The position numbers were made by a program, and so were the translations under genes. Positions 1 to 9,401 of a stretch of 64,000 bases of DNA are shown here, one piece after another. The DNA is taken from positions 496,001 to 560,000 of the forward strand of contig NZ_JAQSIP010000001.1 in assembly GCF_028649475.1 (NCBI RefSeq). The letters are read 5' to 3'. The notes below the pieces were generated by a model. The model saw nothing but the letters and a program-made list of their open reading frames with translations, was not told the origin of the DNA and did no database searches. Positions within the stretch are counted from its first letter, which is position 1. Each line of letters starts with the position of its first letter. Origin of the DNA: Curvibacter cyanobacteriorum. GTDB lineage: Bacteria; Pseudomonadota; Gammaproteobacteria; Burkholderiales; Burkholderiaceae_C.

Positions 1-160
1 GCAGCGCCACGATGGGGACCAGCAGGGTCAGGAGCAAGAACACCAGCAAGGGCAGGGTCAGCCCGAACGCCCGCCATTGGCGGCGCGACTCTGCGCGGGA
101 GAGGGCGCGGCGCAGGGCGCCGGGCTCAGCGCCATCGAGGGCGGGAAGGGTGTCTGCCAT
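1..160 (-). CDS. ABC transporter permease, PotB-like (partial, N-terminus only)
   Basis: Only the first 53 or so codons are in the window; the gene runs off the left edge. It starts with ATG at 160. A hydrophilic arginine-rich N-terminal stretch of about 35 residues is followed by a strongly hydrophobic segment (LTLPLLVFLLLTLLVP), as in the first membrane helix of PotB/PotH-type permeases. It lies 48 nt downstream of a PotD-like binding protein and is read in the same direction, so I infer the inner-membrane permease of the polyamine-type transporter. The sequence is too short to assign from motifs alone. Confidence 0.7.
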   Translation of the reverse strand, partial: MADTLPALDGAEPGALRRALSRAESRRQWRAFGLTLPLLVFLLLTLLVPIVAL

Positions 161-208
161 GGGGTCGGGGCTCCGTCGTCTACTCAGGGTCGGTCAGGGG
201 GCGGGGGC

Positions 209-1240
209 TTACTGGGTGGCCCAGGCAGCGAATCGCTTCTCCAGCGCTTCGCCTTGGTCGGCCCAGAAGCTGACGTTGAACTGCAGCGCTTCCTTGGCGT
301 TGCTGGCCGAGGTCGGCAGGTCGTCCAGCACCTTCTTGTCGAGCTTGGCGAGGGCCTTGGTGTTGGTCGGGCCATAGGCGATGTTTTGCGCGTACACGGC
401 CTGGTTGTTGGCCTGGGTGCCGAAGGCCAGGAACTTCATGGCCAGGTCCTTGTTCGGGGCGCCCTTCGGGATGACCCAGTAGTCCAGGTCGTAGATGCCG
501 CCCGGCCAGTAGATCTTCAGGTTGCGGCCTTCGCGGTTGGCGGCGTCGATGCGGCCGTTGTAGACCGTGCTCAGCACCACGTCGCCGGCGACCAGGAACT
601 GCGGCGCCTGGGCACCGGCTTCCCACCACTGGATGTTGGGCTTGAGGTCGGTCAGCTTCTTGAACGCGCGGTCGGCGCCTTCCTTGGTGGCCAGCACCTT
701 GTAGACGTCGGCGGGCTTGACGCCGTCGGCGATCAGCGCGAACTCGAGGTTGTAGCGGGCGCCCTTGCGCATGCCGCGCTTGCCCGGGATCTTCTTGGTG
801 TCAAAGAAGTCGGCCCAGCTGCTCGGGGCGGTCTTGAGCTTGTCGCCGTTGTAGGCCATGACGGTGGACCACACGAACACGCCGACACCGCACTCGGTCA
901 CCGCGGCGGGCAGGAAGTCGGCCTTGTCGCCGATCTTGCTGTAGTCAAGCTTCTCGAACAGGCCTTCATCGCAGCCGCGCACTGCATCGGGCGACTCGAC
1001 TTCCACCACGTCCCAGGTGACCTTCTTGGTCTCCACCATGGCCTTGATCTTGGCTTGCTCGCCGTTGTACTCGACGGCCACCACCTTGGTGCCGGTCTTT
1101 TCGAAGGGCTCGTAATAGGCCTTCTTCTGGGCGTTGGCGTTGGCACCGCCGAAGTTGACGATGGTCAGTTGCTGCTGCGCAAAGCTGGGCAGCGCCACGC
1201 AGGCGGCCAGGGCGGCACAGGTGATCAGGCTCTTTTTCAT
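209..1240 (-). CDS. Periplasmic polyamine/GABA-type solute-binding protein (PotD/PotF family)
   Basis: A 343-residue extracellular solute-binding protein. The start is the ATG at 1240, with AAGGAA upstream; it opens MKKSLITCAALAACVALPSFAQ, a clear Sec signal peptide with cleavage after the AxA-like SFA-Q region. The mature part begins QLTIVNFGGANANAQKKAYY and resembles spermidine/putrescine-type binding proteins in length and layout. It should capture the substrate in the periplasm and deliver it to the permease at the left edge, powered by the ATPase encoded at 1329-2417. The neighbouring gabT and a MocR regulator suggest putrescine, GABA or a related amine as substrate. The exact ligand cannot be read from the sequence. 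Confidence 0.88.
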   Translation of the reverse strand: MKKSLITCAALAACVALPSFAQQQLTIVNFGGANANAQKKAYYEPFEKTGTKVVAVEYNGEQAKIKAMVETKKVTWDVVEVESPDAVRGCDEGLFEKLDYSKIGDKADFLPAAVTECGVGVFVWSTVMAYNGDKLKTAPSSWADFFDTKKIPGKRGMRKGARYNLEFALIADGVKPADVYKVLATKEGADRAFKKLTDLKPNIQWWEAGAQAPQFLVAGDVVLSTVYNGRIDAANREGRNLKIYWPGGIYDLDYWVIPKGAPNKDLAMKFLAFGTQANNQAVYAQNIAYGPTNTKALAKLDKKVLDDLPTSASNAKEALQFNVSFWADQGEALEKRFAAWATQ

Positions 1241-1328
1241 GGCACGGGTTCCTTGAGGTTGGGGGAAAGAAAATCGACGAACAGAAAGGGTTGAACGCAG
1301 GCCGGGGGCCGCGCTGGGGGGCGCCGGC

Positions 1329-2417
1329 TCAGACGGCATACAAACGGGTGGAGGGCGCTTCGAACACCAGACGCACCGCCTCGCCCGCCTGCGGGTGGGG
1401 GTTGCTGTCGGCGCGGGTCAGCGGCACCTTGACGGTGGCTTCGGCCTGGCCGGCGCCCAGCGCGCACAACAGGCGCAGGTGGTCGCCGTAGTAGATGGCG
1501 CGGGCCACCCGGGCGTCCAGCGCGTTGGCCGGAGCGGGACCGCCCACCGGCTGCAAGGCAATGCGCTCGGGTCGCACACAGGCCTCGACCGCGGCCCCTG
1601 CCGCAGCGCGGTTGACGTTGACGCCTTGCAGGCATTGGCCGTCGGGCAGGCGCAGGGTGTTCTGGCCTTCCAGCGTGCCCTTGAGCACCGTGCTGTCACC
1701 CACAAAGCCCGCCACGAAGCGGTTGGCCGGGGTTTCGTACAAGGCTTCGGGCGAGGCCAGGTGCTGGATCACGCCTTCGTTGAAGACGGCCACGCGGTCG
1801 CTCATGGTCAGCGCTTCGCCCTGGTCGTGGGTCACGTAGACAAAGGTCACCCCCAGTTGGCGGTGCAGCTCCTTCAGCTCGATCTGCATGTGCTCGCGCA
1901 ACTGCTTGTCCAGCGCGCCCAGCGGTTCGTCCATCAGCACCAGCTGCGGCTCGAACACCAGGGCCCGGGCCAAGGCCACACGCTGCTGCTGACCACCCGA
2001 CAGGCGGGTCGGCAGGCGGTCAGCCATGCCCCCCAGGCGCACCATGTCCAGGGCCTTGGCGACGCGGCGGGCCTGTTCGTCCTTGGGCACCTTGCGCACC
2101 GTCAGCGGGTAAGCCACGTTCTGCCCCACGGTGAGGTGGGGAAACAGCGCGTAGTTCTGAAACACCATGCCGAAGTTGCGCTTGTGCGGCGGTGTGCCGG
2201 TGATCTGGCGTCCGTCGAGCAGGATGTCGCCCGCGGTGGGCGACTCGAACCCGGCCAGCATCATCAGCGTGGTGGTCTTGCCCGACCCGGACGGGCCCAG
2301 CAGGCTGAGAAACTCGCCGCGCTGGATGTCCAGGTTCAGATCGCGCACCACCAGCTGTTCGCCGTCGTAGGTTTTTTGCACGCCAGTGAAGCGCACCAAG
2401 GGTTCTGCGTGAGACAT
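1329..2417 (-). CDS. ABC transporter ATP-binding protein, PotA family
   Basis: The 362-residue ATPase subunit of a spermidine/putrescine-type importer. Visible motifs are Walker A GPSGSGKTT at residues 41-49, the signature LSGGQQQRVALARAL, Walker B LVLMDEPLGALD and the switch histidine in VYVTHDQ. The C-terminal 120 residues fit a TOBE-type regulatory domain. Length and order match PotA/FbpC-type proteins. The gene lies between gabT (39 nt gap) and the binding-protein gene (88 nt gap) on the same strand. The transporter is assigned to polyamine/GABA import from context; the ATPase itself does not define the substrate. Confidence 0.92.
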   Translation of the reverse strand: MSHAEPLVRFTGVQKTYDGEQLVVRDLNLDIQRGEFLSLLGPSGSGKTTTLMMLAGFESPTAGDILLDGRQITGTPPHKRNFGMVFQNYALFPHLTVGQNVAYPLTVRKVPKDEQARRVAKALDMVRLGGMADRLPTRLSGGQQQRVALARALVFEPQLVLMDEPLGALDKQLREHMQIELKELHRQLGVTFVYVTHDQGEALTMSDRVAVFNEGVIQHLASPEALYETPANRFVAGFVGDSTVLKGTLEGQNTLRLPDGQCLQGVNVNRAAAGAAVEACVRPERIALQPVGGPAPANALDARVARAIYYGDHLRLLCALGAGQAEATVKVPLTRADSNPHPQAGEAVRLVFEAPSTRLYAV

Positions 2418-2456
2418 GTTGTTCTGGGTTGGCGGGGGGGGAAGGGCGGTGGCAGC

Positions 2457-3752
2457 TCAGCGCACGGCGGCGAAGCTGTCGGCCAGGATGGCCAGGCCTT
2501 CGTCAAGAAGGGCGTCGGAAGCGGTCAGGGGCACCAGGATGCGGATCACGTTGCCGTAGGTGCCGCAAGACAGCAGCACCAGGCCCCTTTGGGCGGCTTC
2601 GGTCACCACGCGCTTGGTCAGCGCGGCGTCCGGGCGCAGGCCTTCGCCACTTTCTTCAAACAGCTCGATGGCCACCATCGCACCCAAGCCGCGCACATCG
2701 CCAATGGCGGGAACCTTGGTGGCCAGGGCTTGCAAGCTTTGGACCAGGTGTTGCCCCACGGCCCGGCTGCGGGCCAGCAGCTGTTCTGCTTCAAACACCT
2801 TCAGCACGGCCAGGGCGGCGGCGCAGGCCACCGGGCTGCCGGCGTAGGTGCCACCCAGACCACCGGCAGCGGGGGCATCAATGACGTCTGCGCGACCGAC
2901 CACGCCCGACAGCGGGAAGCCGCCGGCCATCGACTTGGCGGTGGTGATCAGGTCGGGGGCCACGGGCCACTGCTCGCAGGCAAACCAGGTGCCGGTGCGG
3001 CCCGCACCGGTTTGCACCTCGTCGGCGATGAGCAAGATGCCGTAGCGGTCGGCCAGCGCTTTGAGGCCGCTGATGAACTCGGCCGGGGCCACATAGAACC
3101 CACCTTCGCCTTGCACCGGTTCGACAATGAAGGCCGCCACGCGCTCGGGCTCGATGTCGTTCTTGAAGATCAGCTCGACCGAGTGCAGGGCGTCGGCCAC
3201 GCTGACCCCGTGCAACGCGTTTGGGAACAGCGCGTGGTAGACCTCGCCCGGGAAGGGGCCAAAGCCGATCTTGTACGGCGCGACCTTGCCGGTCAGGCCC
3301 AGGGTCAGGTTGGTGCGGCCGTGGTAGCCGCCCGTGAAGGCAATCACGCCGGGGCGCTTGGTGTGGGCGCGGGCGATCTTGATGGCGTTTTCCACCGCTT
3401 CAGCGCCGGTGGTCAGCAGCAGGCTCTTTTTGGCGAAGGCGCCCGGGGCCAGCGTGTTGAGGCGTTCGCAGACCTCGACGTAGGGCTCGTAAGCCACGAC
3501 CTGGAAGCAGGTGTGGGTGTACAGGTCGAGCTGGGCCTTGACGGCTTCGATGATCTGCGGGTGCACATGGCCGGTGTTGAGCACGGCGATGCCACCGGCA
3601 AAGTCAATGAAGCGGCGACCTTCGACGTCCCAGAACTCGGCATTCGAGGCCTTCTGGATGAAGAGTTCGTGCGACTGACCGACCCCGCGGGCGACCGCAG
3701 CCTGGCGGCGGGCGAAGAGGGCGGCGTTGGTGAAATGGCGTTCGTTTTGCAT
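2457..3752 (-). CDS. gabT: 4-aminobutyrate--2-oxoglutarate aminotransferase
   Basis: A 431-residue class III PLP-dependent aminotransferase, which transfers the amino group of GABA to 2-oxoglutarate to give succinate semialdehyde and glutamate. The start is ATG 3752 (MQNERHFTNAALFARRQAA). Characteristic segments include IDFAGGIAVLNTGHVHPQ, TTGAEAVENAIKIARAHT, ADEVQTGAGRTG and the PLP lysine in ITTAKSMAGGFPLSG. Length matches GabT. It heads the gabT-potA-potD-potB operon and is divergent from a MocR-type regulator, the arrangement known for GabR-controlled GABA catabolism. Related enzymes (5-aminovalerate or putrescine transaminases) are possible alternatives. Confidence 0.9.
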   Translation of the reverse strand: MQNERHFTNAALFARRQAAVARGVGQSHELFIQKASNAEFWDVEGRRFIDFAGGIAVLNTGHVHPQIIEAVKAQLDLYTHTCFQVVAYEPYVEVCERLNTLAPGAFAKKSLLLTTGAEAVENAIKIARAHTKRPGVIAFTGGYHGRTNLTLGLTGKVAPYKIGFGPFPGEVYHALFPNALHGVSVADALHSVELIFKNDIEPERVAAFIVEPVQGEGGFYVAPAEFISGLKALADRYGILLIADEVQTGAGRTGTWFACEQWPVAPDLITTAKSMAGGFPLSGVVGRADVIDAPAAGGLGGTYAGSPVACAAALAVLKVFEAEQLLARSRAVGQHLVQSLQALATKVPAIGDVRGLGAMVAIELFEESGEGLRPDAALTKRVVTEAAQRGLVLLSCGTYGNVIRILVPLTASDALLDEGLAILADSFAAVR

Positions 3753-3812
3753 GGTGTGACCCGGGCGTTGAAGGAATGGGTGGACTTTAGAAACTGCCCG
3801 CCTTGCCGTCCA

Positions 3813-3867
3813 TGTACACACCCACGCTGATTTCTGAACACTGTGCAGGTCTAAAATCCTGTACAGG
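3813..3867. promoter_or_regulatory. Repeated TGTRCA elements between gabT and the MocR regulator (candidate operator)
   Basis: The 171-nt divergent region holds TGTACA at 3813-3818, CTGTGCAGG at 3841-3849 and CTGTACAGG at 3859-3867. The last two are near-identical direct repeats 18 nt apart. A -10-like TAAAAT (3852-3857, plus strand) sits between them, so a bound protein would cover that promoter. MocR/GabR-family regulators are known to bind direct repeats in such divergent regions. The match is by eye. Confidence 0.5.
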
Positions 3868-3923
3868 GTTTCCCTGATTTGGTGCATCTGGCGCCATCTC
3901 ACCTCGTTCTTTTCTCTTCTTTG

Positions 3924-5342
3924 ATGCTCACACTCAGCCCTGAACTTCAGACTCCTTTGGTCAGCCAGATCGTGGACGGCTTGCGGGGCCTGATCGCCGG
4001 TCAGGTGCTCAAGCCGGGCAGCAAACTGCCCTCGATCCGCGCCTTCGCTGCGGCGCATGGGGTCAGTGTCTTCACGGTGGTCGAGGCCTACGATCGCCTG
4101 GTGGCGCAGGGCTGGCTGGTGTCGCGGGCCAACGCGGGCTTTTTCGTCAAGCGCCGCGACGAAGGGGGGCCGGTGGCGGGGACTGCGCTGGTGGCGCGCG
4201 AGGCGCCCCGTTTTGATGCACGCTGGTACCTCAAGCAGATTTTTGAGAACCGCAACCTGCCGCTCAAGCCCGGTTGTGGCTGGTTGCCGCACGATTGGTT
4301 GTTTGGCGATGCGGTGCGGCGCAGCATGCGTCAGCTCTCCAACGAGGGCCCCGAGCTCGATGGTTACGGCCTGCCGTCGGGCCACATGGCGCTGCGCATG
4401 ATGATTGCCGAGTCGCTGGCCGAGCACCAGATCGCGGTCGAGGCCGAGCAGGTGCTGCTGACCCACGGCTCCAGCCAGGCGCTGGACCTGGTGGCCCGGC
4501 GACTGCTGAAACCCGGCGACGCGGTGCTGGTTGACGACCCGGGCTACCCGAACCTGCTGTTCATGCTGCACTTTGTCGGCGCACGCCCGATCGGGGTGCC
4601 GCGCACGCCCACGGGCTACGACCTGGTGGCGCTCGAGGCGTTGATCTTGGCGTACCGACCCAAGGCCTTCTTCACCCAGCCGCGGCTGCAGAGCCCGACC
4701 TGCTCGCAGGCCTCGGCGGCGCACCTGCACCGCCTCCTGCAGCTGGCCGAACAGCACGACTTCCTGCTGGTCGAGAACGACCTGTACGCCGACATGGACG
4801 CGAGTTCGCGCCCCTCGCTGGCCAGCCTGGACCAGCTGCGCCGGGTGATCTACATCGGCAGCTATTCCAAGACCATCTCGCCCAACCTGCGCGTCGGGTA
4901 CTTGCTGGCGCGGCCCGACCTGCTGGCCGAGTTGGTGCAGCTCAAGATGATCGCGGGTCTGACCTCATCCGACATCGCCGAGCGCCTGACCTTCGGCGTC
5001 ATCACCGATGGGCGCTGGCGCAAGCACCTCAAGTCGCTGCGCGACCGCCTGGGCGAGGCGCACCGCCGCGTCGGCCGGCGCCTGGACAGCCTCGGGTTCG
5101 AGCTGTTTCATGAGCCCGAGGCGGGCATGTACCTGTGGGCTCGCCACCCCGACCTGCCCGACAGCGCCGAGCTGTCGCGCCTCGGCACCCAGGAGGGCAT
5201 CATGCTCGGCCCGGGCCAGCTTTTTTTGGTCGAGCCGCGGCCCACGGGCTGGCTGCGTTTCAATGTGGCGTTCAGCGAAGACGAGCGCCTGTGGGCTTTT
5301 CTGGCCCAGCGCATCGAGCAAGGCCAGCAGCTCGCCCAGTGA
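3924..5342 (+). CDS. MocR-type transcriptional regulator (GntR wHTH plus aminotransferase-like domain), GabR-like
   Basis: A 472-residue regulator from ATG 3924; in-frame TTG/GTG codons at 3879/3882 would add up to 15 residues and are less convincing. The N-terminal 70 or so residues form a GntR winged helix (PLVSQIVDGLRGLIAGQ, then GSKLPSIRAFAAAHGVSVFTVVEAYDRL). The rest is a fold-type I aminotransferase-like domain with GSYSKTISPNLRVGYLLA, where the lysine should carry PLP. It is divergent from gabT, so by analogy with GabR it probably senses GABA or a related amine through PLP and controls the gabT-pot operon. It ends 126 nt before alaS and is not obviously co-transcribed with it. Confidence 0.9.
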   Translation: MLTLSPELQTPLVSQIVDGLRGLIAGQVLKPGSKLPSIRAFAAAHGVSVFTVVEAYDRLVAQGWLVSRANAGFFVKRRDEGGPVAGTALVAREAPRFDARWYLKQIFENRNLPLKPGCGWLPHDWLFGDAVRRSMRQLSNEGPELDGYGLPSGHMALRMMIAESLAEHQIAVEAEQVLLTHGSSQALDLVARRLLKPGDAVLVDDPGYPNLLFMLHFVGARPIGVPRTPTGYDLVALEALILAYRPKAFFTQPRLQSPTCSQASAAHLHRLLQLAEQHDFLLVENDLYADMDASSRPSLASLDQLRRVIYIGSYSKTISPNLRVGYLLARPDLLAELVQLKMIAGLTSSDIAERLTFGVITDGRWRKHLKSLRDRLGEAHRRVGRRLDSLGFELFHEPEAGMYLWARHPDLPDSAELSRLGTQEGIMLGPGQLFLVEPRPTGWLRFNVAFSEDERLWAFLAQRIEQGQQLAQ

Positions 5343-5357
5343 GGCAGCGTCAAATCC

Positions 5358-5438
5358 TATAATCCGGGGTTTGGCCCGACCGGCCTCAGGCCGGGTGCAC
5401 AGGGCACGACCGGGGCGGTTGGCGTCCCGAGCCGCCCC
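5358..5438 (+). promoter_or_regulatory. alaS promoter (-10) and structured leader
   Basis: A perfect TATAAT lies at 5358-5363; no convincing -35 is seen 17 nt upstream. Transcription would begin near 5370, giving a leader of about 100 nt. This contains the perfect inverted repeat CCGGCC-TCA-GGCCGG (5380-5394) and a second stem GGGGCGG/CCGCCCC (5412-5418 with 5432-5438). Neither stem is followed by a U tract, so they are not standard terminators. Confidence 0.55.
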
Positions 5439-5468
5439 TCTCATCCCAGAACGATTCGTTGGCACCTC

Positions 5469-8093
5469 ATGAGCACACCTAACATCACCGTCGCGCAGAT
5501 CCGCAAGACCTTCCTTGACTTCTTCGCCTCCAAGGGCCACACCGTGGTGGCGTCGAGCTCGCTGGTGCCGGGCAATGACCCGACGCTGATGTTCACCAAC
5601 TCGGGCATGGTGCAGTTCAAGGACGTGTTCCTGGGCACCGACAAGCGCCCCTACGTGCGCGCCGCGTCGGTGCAGGCCTGCCTGCGTGCGGGTGGCAAGC
5701 ACAACGACCTCGAGAACGTGGGCTACACCGCGCGCCACCACACCTTCTTTGAAATGCTTGGCAACTGGAGCTTTGGCGACTACTTCAAGCGCGAATCGCT
5801 GAAGTGGGCCTGGGAGCTGCTGACCGAGGTCTACAAGTTGCCGGCCGAGAAGCTGTGGGCCACGGTCTACATCGACGACGATGAGGCCTACAACATCTGG
5901 ACCCAGGAGATCGGTCTGCCGCCCGAGCGCGTGGTGCGCATCGGCGACAACAAGGGCGCCAAGTACGCCTCTGACAACTTCTGGATGATGGCCGACACCG
6001 GCCCCTGCGGCCCCTGCTCGGAAATCTTCTACGACCACGGCCCCGAGATCGCTGGCGGCCCCCCGGGCAGCCCCGATGCCGATGGCGACCGCTACATCGA
6101 AATCTGGAACAACGTGTTCATGCAGTTCGACATGCAGCCCGACGGTTCGGTCAAGCCGCTGCCCGCGCCCTGCGTGGACACCGGCATGGGCCTGGAGCGC
6201 CTGGCCGCCATCCTGCAGCACGTGCACAGCAACTACGAGATCGACATCTTTGATGCCCTGATCAAGGCCGCCGCGCGCGAAACCGGCGTGCAGGACCTGG
6301 GCAACAAGAGCCTGCGCGTGATCGCTGACCACATCCGCGCCACCGCCTTCCTGGTCAGCGACGGTGTCATCCCGTCCAACGAGGGCCGCGGCTATGTGCA
6401 GCGCCGCATCGTGCGCCGCGCCATCCGCCACGGCTACAAGCTGGGCCAGAAGACCCCGTTCTTCCACAAGCTGGTCAAGGACCTGGTGGCCCTGATGGGC
6501 GAGGCCTACCCCAAGCTGCGTGACGACGAACAGCGCATCACCGAGGTGCTGAAGGCCGAGGAGGAGCGCTTCTTCGAGACCCTGGCCAACGGCATGGAAA
6601 TCCTCGACGCGGCCCTGGCCGATGGCGCCAAGACCCTGCCGGGCGAGGTGGCCTTCAAGCTGCACGACACCTATGGCTTCCCGCTCGACCTGTCGGCCGA
6701 CGTGTGCCGCGAGCGCGATGTGGCCGTCGATGAAGAAGGTTTCAAGGTCGCCATGGACAAGCAAAAGGCGCAGGCCCGCGCCGCCGGTAAGTTCAAGATG
6801 GACCGCGCGCTCGAGTACACCGGCGCCGGCAACACCTTTGTGGGCTACGAGCAGCTCGAAGCCGCGGCCAAGGTCGTGGCCCTTTACGTGGACGGCACGC
6901 CGGCCGCCGAGTTGAAGGCCGGCCAGACCGGTGTGGTGGTGCTGGACACCACCCCCTTCTACGCCGAAAGCGGTGGTCAGGTCGGTGACGAAGGCTGGAT
7001 CCGCACCGCCTCGGCCACCTTCGCCGTGGGCGACACGCTGAAGATCAAGGCCGACGTGTTTGGTCACCATGGCACGCTCGAAGCCGGCGCCCTGAGCGTG
7101 GGCGACACCGTGACCGCCGCGGTCAACACCCCGGTGCGCGCCGCCACCATGCGCAACCACTCGGTCACCCACCTGATGCACAAGGCCTTGCGCGAAGTGC
7201 TGGGCGACCACGTGCAGCAAAAGGGCTCGCTGGTCAACGCCGACCGCACCCGCTTTGACTTTGCGCACAACGCCCCGGTCACCGACGCCCAGATCCGCGA
7301 GATCGAAGCCCGCGTGAACGCCGAGATCCTGGCCAACGCCCCGACCCAGGCGCGCGTCATGGACATCGAGTCGGCCCAGAAGACCGGCGCCATGATGCTG
7401 TTCGGCGAGAAGTACGGCGAGACCGTGCGCGTGCTGGACATCGGCTCCAGCCGTGAGCTGTGCGGTGGCACCCACGTGCAACGCACCGGCGACATTGGCC
7501 TGTTCAAGGTGGTGGGCGAGGGCGGTGTGGCCGCTGGCGTGCGCCGCATCGAGGCGGTCACGGGCGTCAACGCGCTGGCCTACCTGCAAAACCTGGAAGA
7601 CACCGTCAACCAGGCTGCGGGCACGCTGAAGGCGCCGACCGCCGAACTGCAAGGCCGCATCACCCAGGTGCTCGAGCAGGTCAAGACGCTGGAGAAGGAA
7701 GTCGCTGCGCTCAAGGGCAAGCTGGCTTCGTCGCAAGGCGACGAACTGGTGGGCCAGGCGGTCGAGGTCAAGGGCATCAAGGTGCTGGCCGCGCTGCTGG
7801 AGGGCGCCGACGCCAAGACCCTGCGCGACACGCTGGACAAGCTCAAGGACAAGCTCAAGACCGCCGCCATCGTGTTGGCCGCCGTCGACGGTGGCAAGGT
7901 GCAACTGGCGGCCGGCGTGACCGCCGACAGCACGGGCAAGGTCAAGGCCGGTGAGCTGGTCAACTTTGTGGCCAGCCAGGTGGGTGGCAAGGGCGGCGGC
8001 AAGCCCGACATGGCCATGGCCGGCGGCACCGACCCCTCGGGTCTGGCCAAGGCCCTGGCCTCGGTGCCAGGCTGGGTCGGCGAACGCGCCTGA
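5469..8093 (+). CDS. alaS: Alanine--tRNA ligase
   Basis: An 874-residue class IIc aminoacyl-tRNA synthetase that charges tRNA(Ala) in the cytoplasm. The N-terminus ([16 protein letters not shown], then [18 protein letters not shown]) is the standard AlaRS catalytic opening. The editing domain has the zinc-binding HxxxH at residues 564-568 (HSVTH) and CxxxH at 665-669 (CGGTH), almost the same numbering as E. coli AlaRS. The C-terminal C-Ala domain ends in a glycine-rich [15 protein letters not shown] segment. Full length, no frameshift. It is preceded by a structured leader and followed by a 208-nt gap. Confidence 0.98.
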   Translation: MSTPNITVAQIRKTFLDFFASKGHTVVASSSLVPGNDPTLMFTNSGMVQFKDVFLGTDKRPYVRAASVQACLRAGGKHNDLENVGYTARHHTFFEMLGNWSFGDYFKRESLKWAWELLTEVYKLPAEKLWATVYIDDDEAYNIWTQEIGLPPERVVRIGDNKGAKYASDNFWMMADTGPCGPCSEIFYDHGPEIAGGPPGSPDADGDRYIEIWNNVFMQFDMQPDGSVKPLPAPCVDTGMGLERLAAILQHVHSNYEIDIFDALIKAAARETGVQDLGNKSLRVIADHIRATAFLVSDGVIPSNEGRGYVQRRIVRRAIRHGYKLGQKTPFFHKLVKDLVALMGEAYPKLRDDEQRITEVLKAEEERFFETLANGMEILDAALADGAKTLPGEVAFKLHDTYGFPLDLSADVCRERDVAVDEEGFKVAMDKQKAQARAAGKFKMDRALEYTGAGNTFVGYEQLEAAAKVVALYVDGTPAAELKAGQTGVVVLDTTPFYAESGGQVGDEGWIRTASATFAVGDTLKIKADVFGHHGTLEAGALSVGDTVTAAVNTPVRAATMRNHSVTHLMHKALREVLGDHVQQKGSLVNADRTRFDFAHNAPVTDAQIREIEARVNAEILANAPTQARVMDIESAQKTGAMMLFGEKYGETVRVLDIGSSRELCGGTHVQRTGDIGLFKVVGEGGVAAGVRRIEAVTGVNALAYLQNLEDTVNQAAGTLKAPTAELQGRITQVLEQVKTLEKEVAALKGKLASSQGDELVGQAVEVKGIKVLAALLEGADAKTLRDTLDKLKDKLKTAAIVLAAVDGGKVQLAAGVTADSTGKVKAGELVNFVASQVGGKGGGKPDMAMAGGTDPSGLAKALASVPGWVGERA

Positions 8094-8099
8094 CCGGTC

Positions 8100-8144
8100 G
8101 GGGGCTGCGCCCCCGGCCTCCACTCACCCGGCGGGGTGGGTTTT
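8100..8144 (+). terminator. Candidate terminator(s) after alaS
   Basis: Two stem-loops follow the alaS stop codon: GGGGGC-TGC-GCCCCC at 8100-8114, and CACCC-GGCG-GGGTG at 8125-8138 followed by GG and TTTT (8141-8144). The second resembles a weak Rho-independent terminator with a short T run. Confidence 0.45.
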
Positions 8145-8301
8145 CCCGTCGCTTCTGCTGGGTTATCCAGCCCTGCGAGCGACGAGCGGGCGTACATAAT
8201 GGTCCACAAACCTTTGTCGCCCGTGATCAAGCCCCGAACCACCCCCCTGACCCCCTGGAGCCTGAGCGTCGCCAACTGAGGCGCCCAGGCCGCGTGCCCC
8301 C

Positions 8302-9393
8302 ATGCTGTACCGATTTGTCCTGATGTTGCTGGCTGGCCTCCTGGCCTGGCCGGCGCAGGCTGTGTCGGTGGCCTTCATCAACCCGGGGCGATCGCAGGAG
8401 ATTTATTGGGAAGCGGCCTCGGGGGCGATGTTCCAGGCCTCCAAAAGCCTGGGGCTGCAACTCGAGATCCAGTACGCCGAGCGCGATCACCTCCGCGCCC
8501 TGGACCTGGTGCGGGCCTTGGTGGCCCGGCCAGCGGCCCAGCGGCCCCAGTACCTGCTCCTGTCCAACGACTACGGCACCGCCCCCGAAATGCTGCGCCT
8601 GGTGGAAGGCTCGGGCATGCAGGTGCTGATGGTGTTCAGCGGCATCCACGGTGCCGATCAGCGTCTGGTGGGGCCACCGCGTGACAAGTACCCCTTCTGG
8701 TTGGGTTCGCTGGAGCCCGATGCCGAGGACGCCGGCTACCTGACCGCCAAGGCCTTGATCGAGAAAGGGCGACAGGCGGGCCTGACCGGGTCCGACGGCT
8801 TGTTGCATGTGCTGGCCCTGGGCGGCGACCGTTCCACCCCCAGTTCGGCGGCCCGCAATTCGGGTCTGCACCGGGCTCTCGCGGAGGCGCCCGATGTGGT
8901 GCTGGACCAGATGGTGTACGTCAATTGGCGCCTCGACACCGCGGCCGAGAAAACCCGCTGGTTGATCCGGCGTCACCCTGAGGCCCGCCTGATCTGGGCC
9001 GGCAGTGACCAGATCGCCTTTGGCGCCATGAAGGCCTGGCGTGAGCGGGGCGGTGAGCCCGGGCGCGACGCGGTGTTCAGTGGCATCAACACGTCGACCC
9101 AGGCCATGCAGAGCATCCAGAGCGGTGAGTTGAGTGTGTTGGCGGGCGGCCATTTCATGACTGGCGCCTGGGGTTTGGTCATGGTGTACGACCACGCCCA
9201 TGGGCGCGACTTCCGCGATGAGGGCTTGACACTGGTGCGCCCGATGTTCACCTTGTTCAACCCGGAGCGCGCGCGCCGTTTCTTGCAACGGTTTGGGGGC
9301 CATGAATTGCCGCTGGATTTCCGGCAGTACAGCAAAGTCCTCAATCCGCGGGTCAAGCGCTACCAATTCGATGTTTCGGTGCTGTTACGCTAG
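8302..9393 (+). CDS. Periplasmic substrate-binding protein (type 1 PBP fold), partner of a diguanylate cyclase
   Basis: A 363-residue protein with a Sec signal peptide (MLYRFVLMLLAGLLAWPAQA, cleavage after AQA). The mature part (VSVAFINPGRSQEIYW, an early alternation of strand and helix, then GSDQIAFGAMKAWRERG near residue 235) fits the type 1 periplasmic binding protein fold of sugar or LuxP-like sensors. No ABC transporter genes adjoin it. Instead a membrane GGDEF protein starts 8 nt downstream on the same strand. I infer a periplasmic sensor that passes ligand information to that cyclase. The ligand is not evident. Confidence 0.75.
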   Translation: MLYRFVLMLLAGLLAWPAQAVSVAFINPGRSQEIYWEAASGAMFQASKSLGLQLEIQYAERDHLRALDLVRALVARPAAQRPQYLLLSNDYGTAPEMLRLVEGSGMQVLMVFSGIHGADQRLVGPPRDKYPFWLGSLEPDAEDAGYLTAKALIEKGRQAGLTGSDGLLHVLALGGDRSTPSSAARNSGLHRALAEAPDVVLDQMVYVNWRLDTAAEKTRWLIRRHPEARLIWAGSDQIAFGAMKAWRERGGEPGRDAVFSGINTSTQAMQSIQSGELSVLAGGHFMTGAWGLVMVYDHAHGRDFRDEGLTLVRPMFTLFNPERARRFLQRFGGHELPLDFRQYSKVLNPRVKRYQFDVSVLLR

Positions 9394-9401
9394 CGGCGCT
9401 C

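Noticed and set aside
1395-3830. 811-codon plus-strand frame across potA and gabT
   Set aside because: Antisense to two genes with complete catalytic motifs.
4965-8123. 1052-codon open frame antisense to alaS
   Set aside because: Entirely opposite alaS and the end of the MocR gene; His/Val/Gly/Leu-rich translation typical of reverse-frame artefacts.
8191-8200. TACATAAT as promoter of the periplasmic binding protein
   Set aside because: A plausible -10, but no -35 was seen and it lies about 100 nt from the start codon; too weak to list as a feature.
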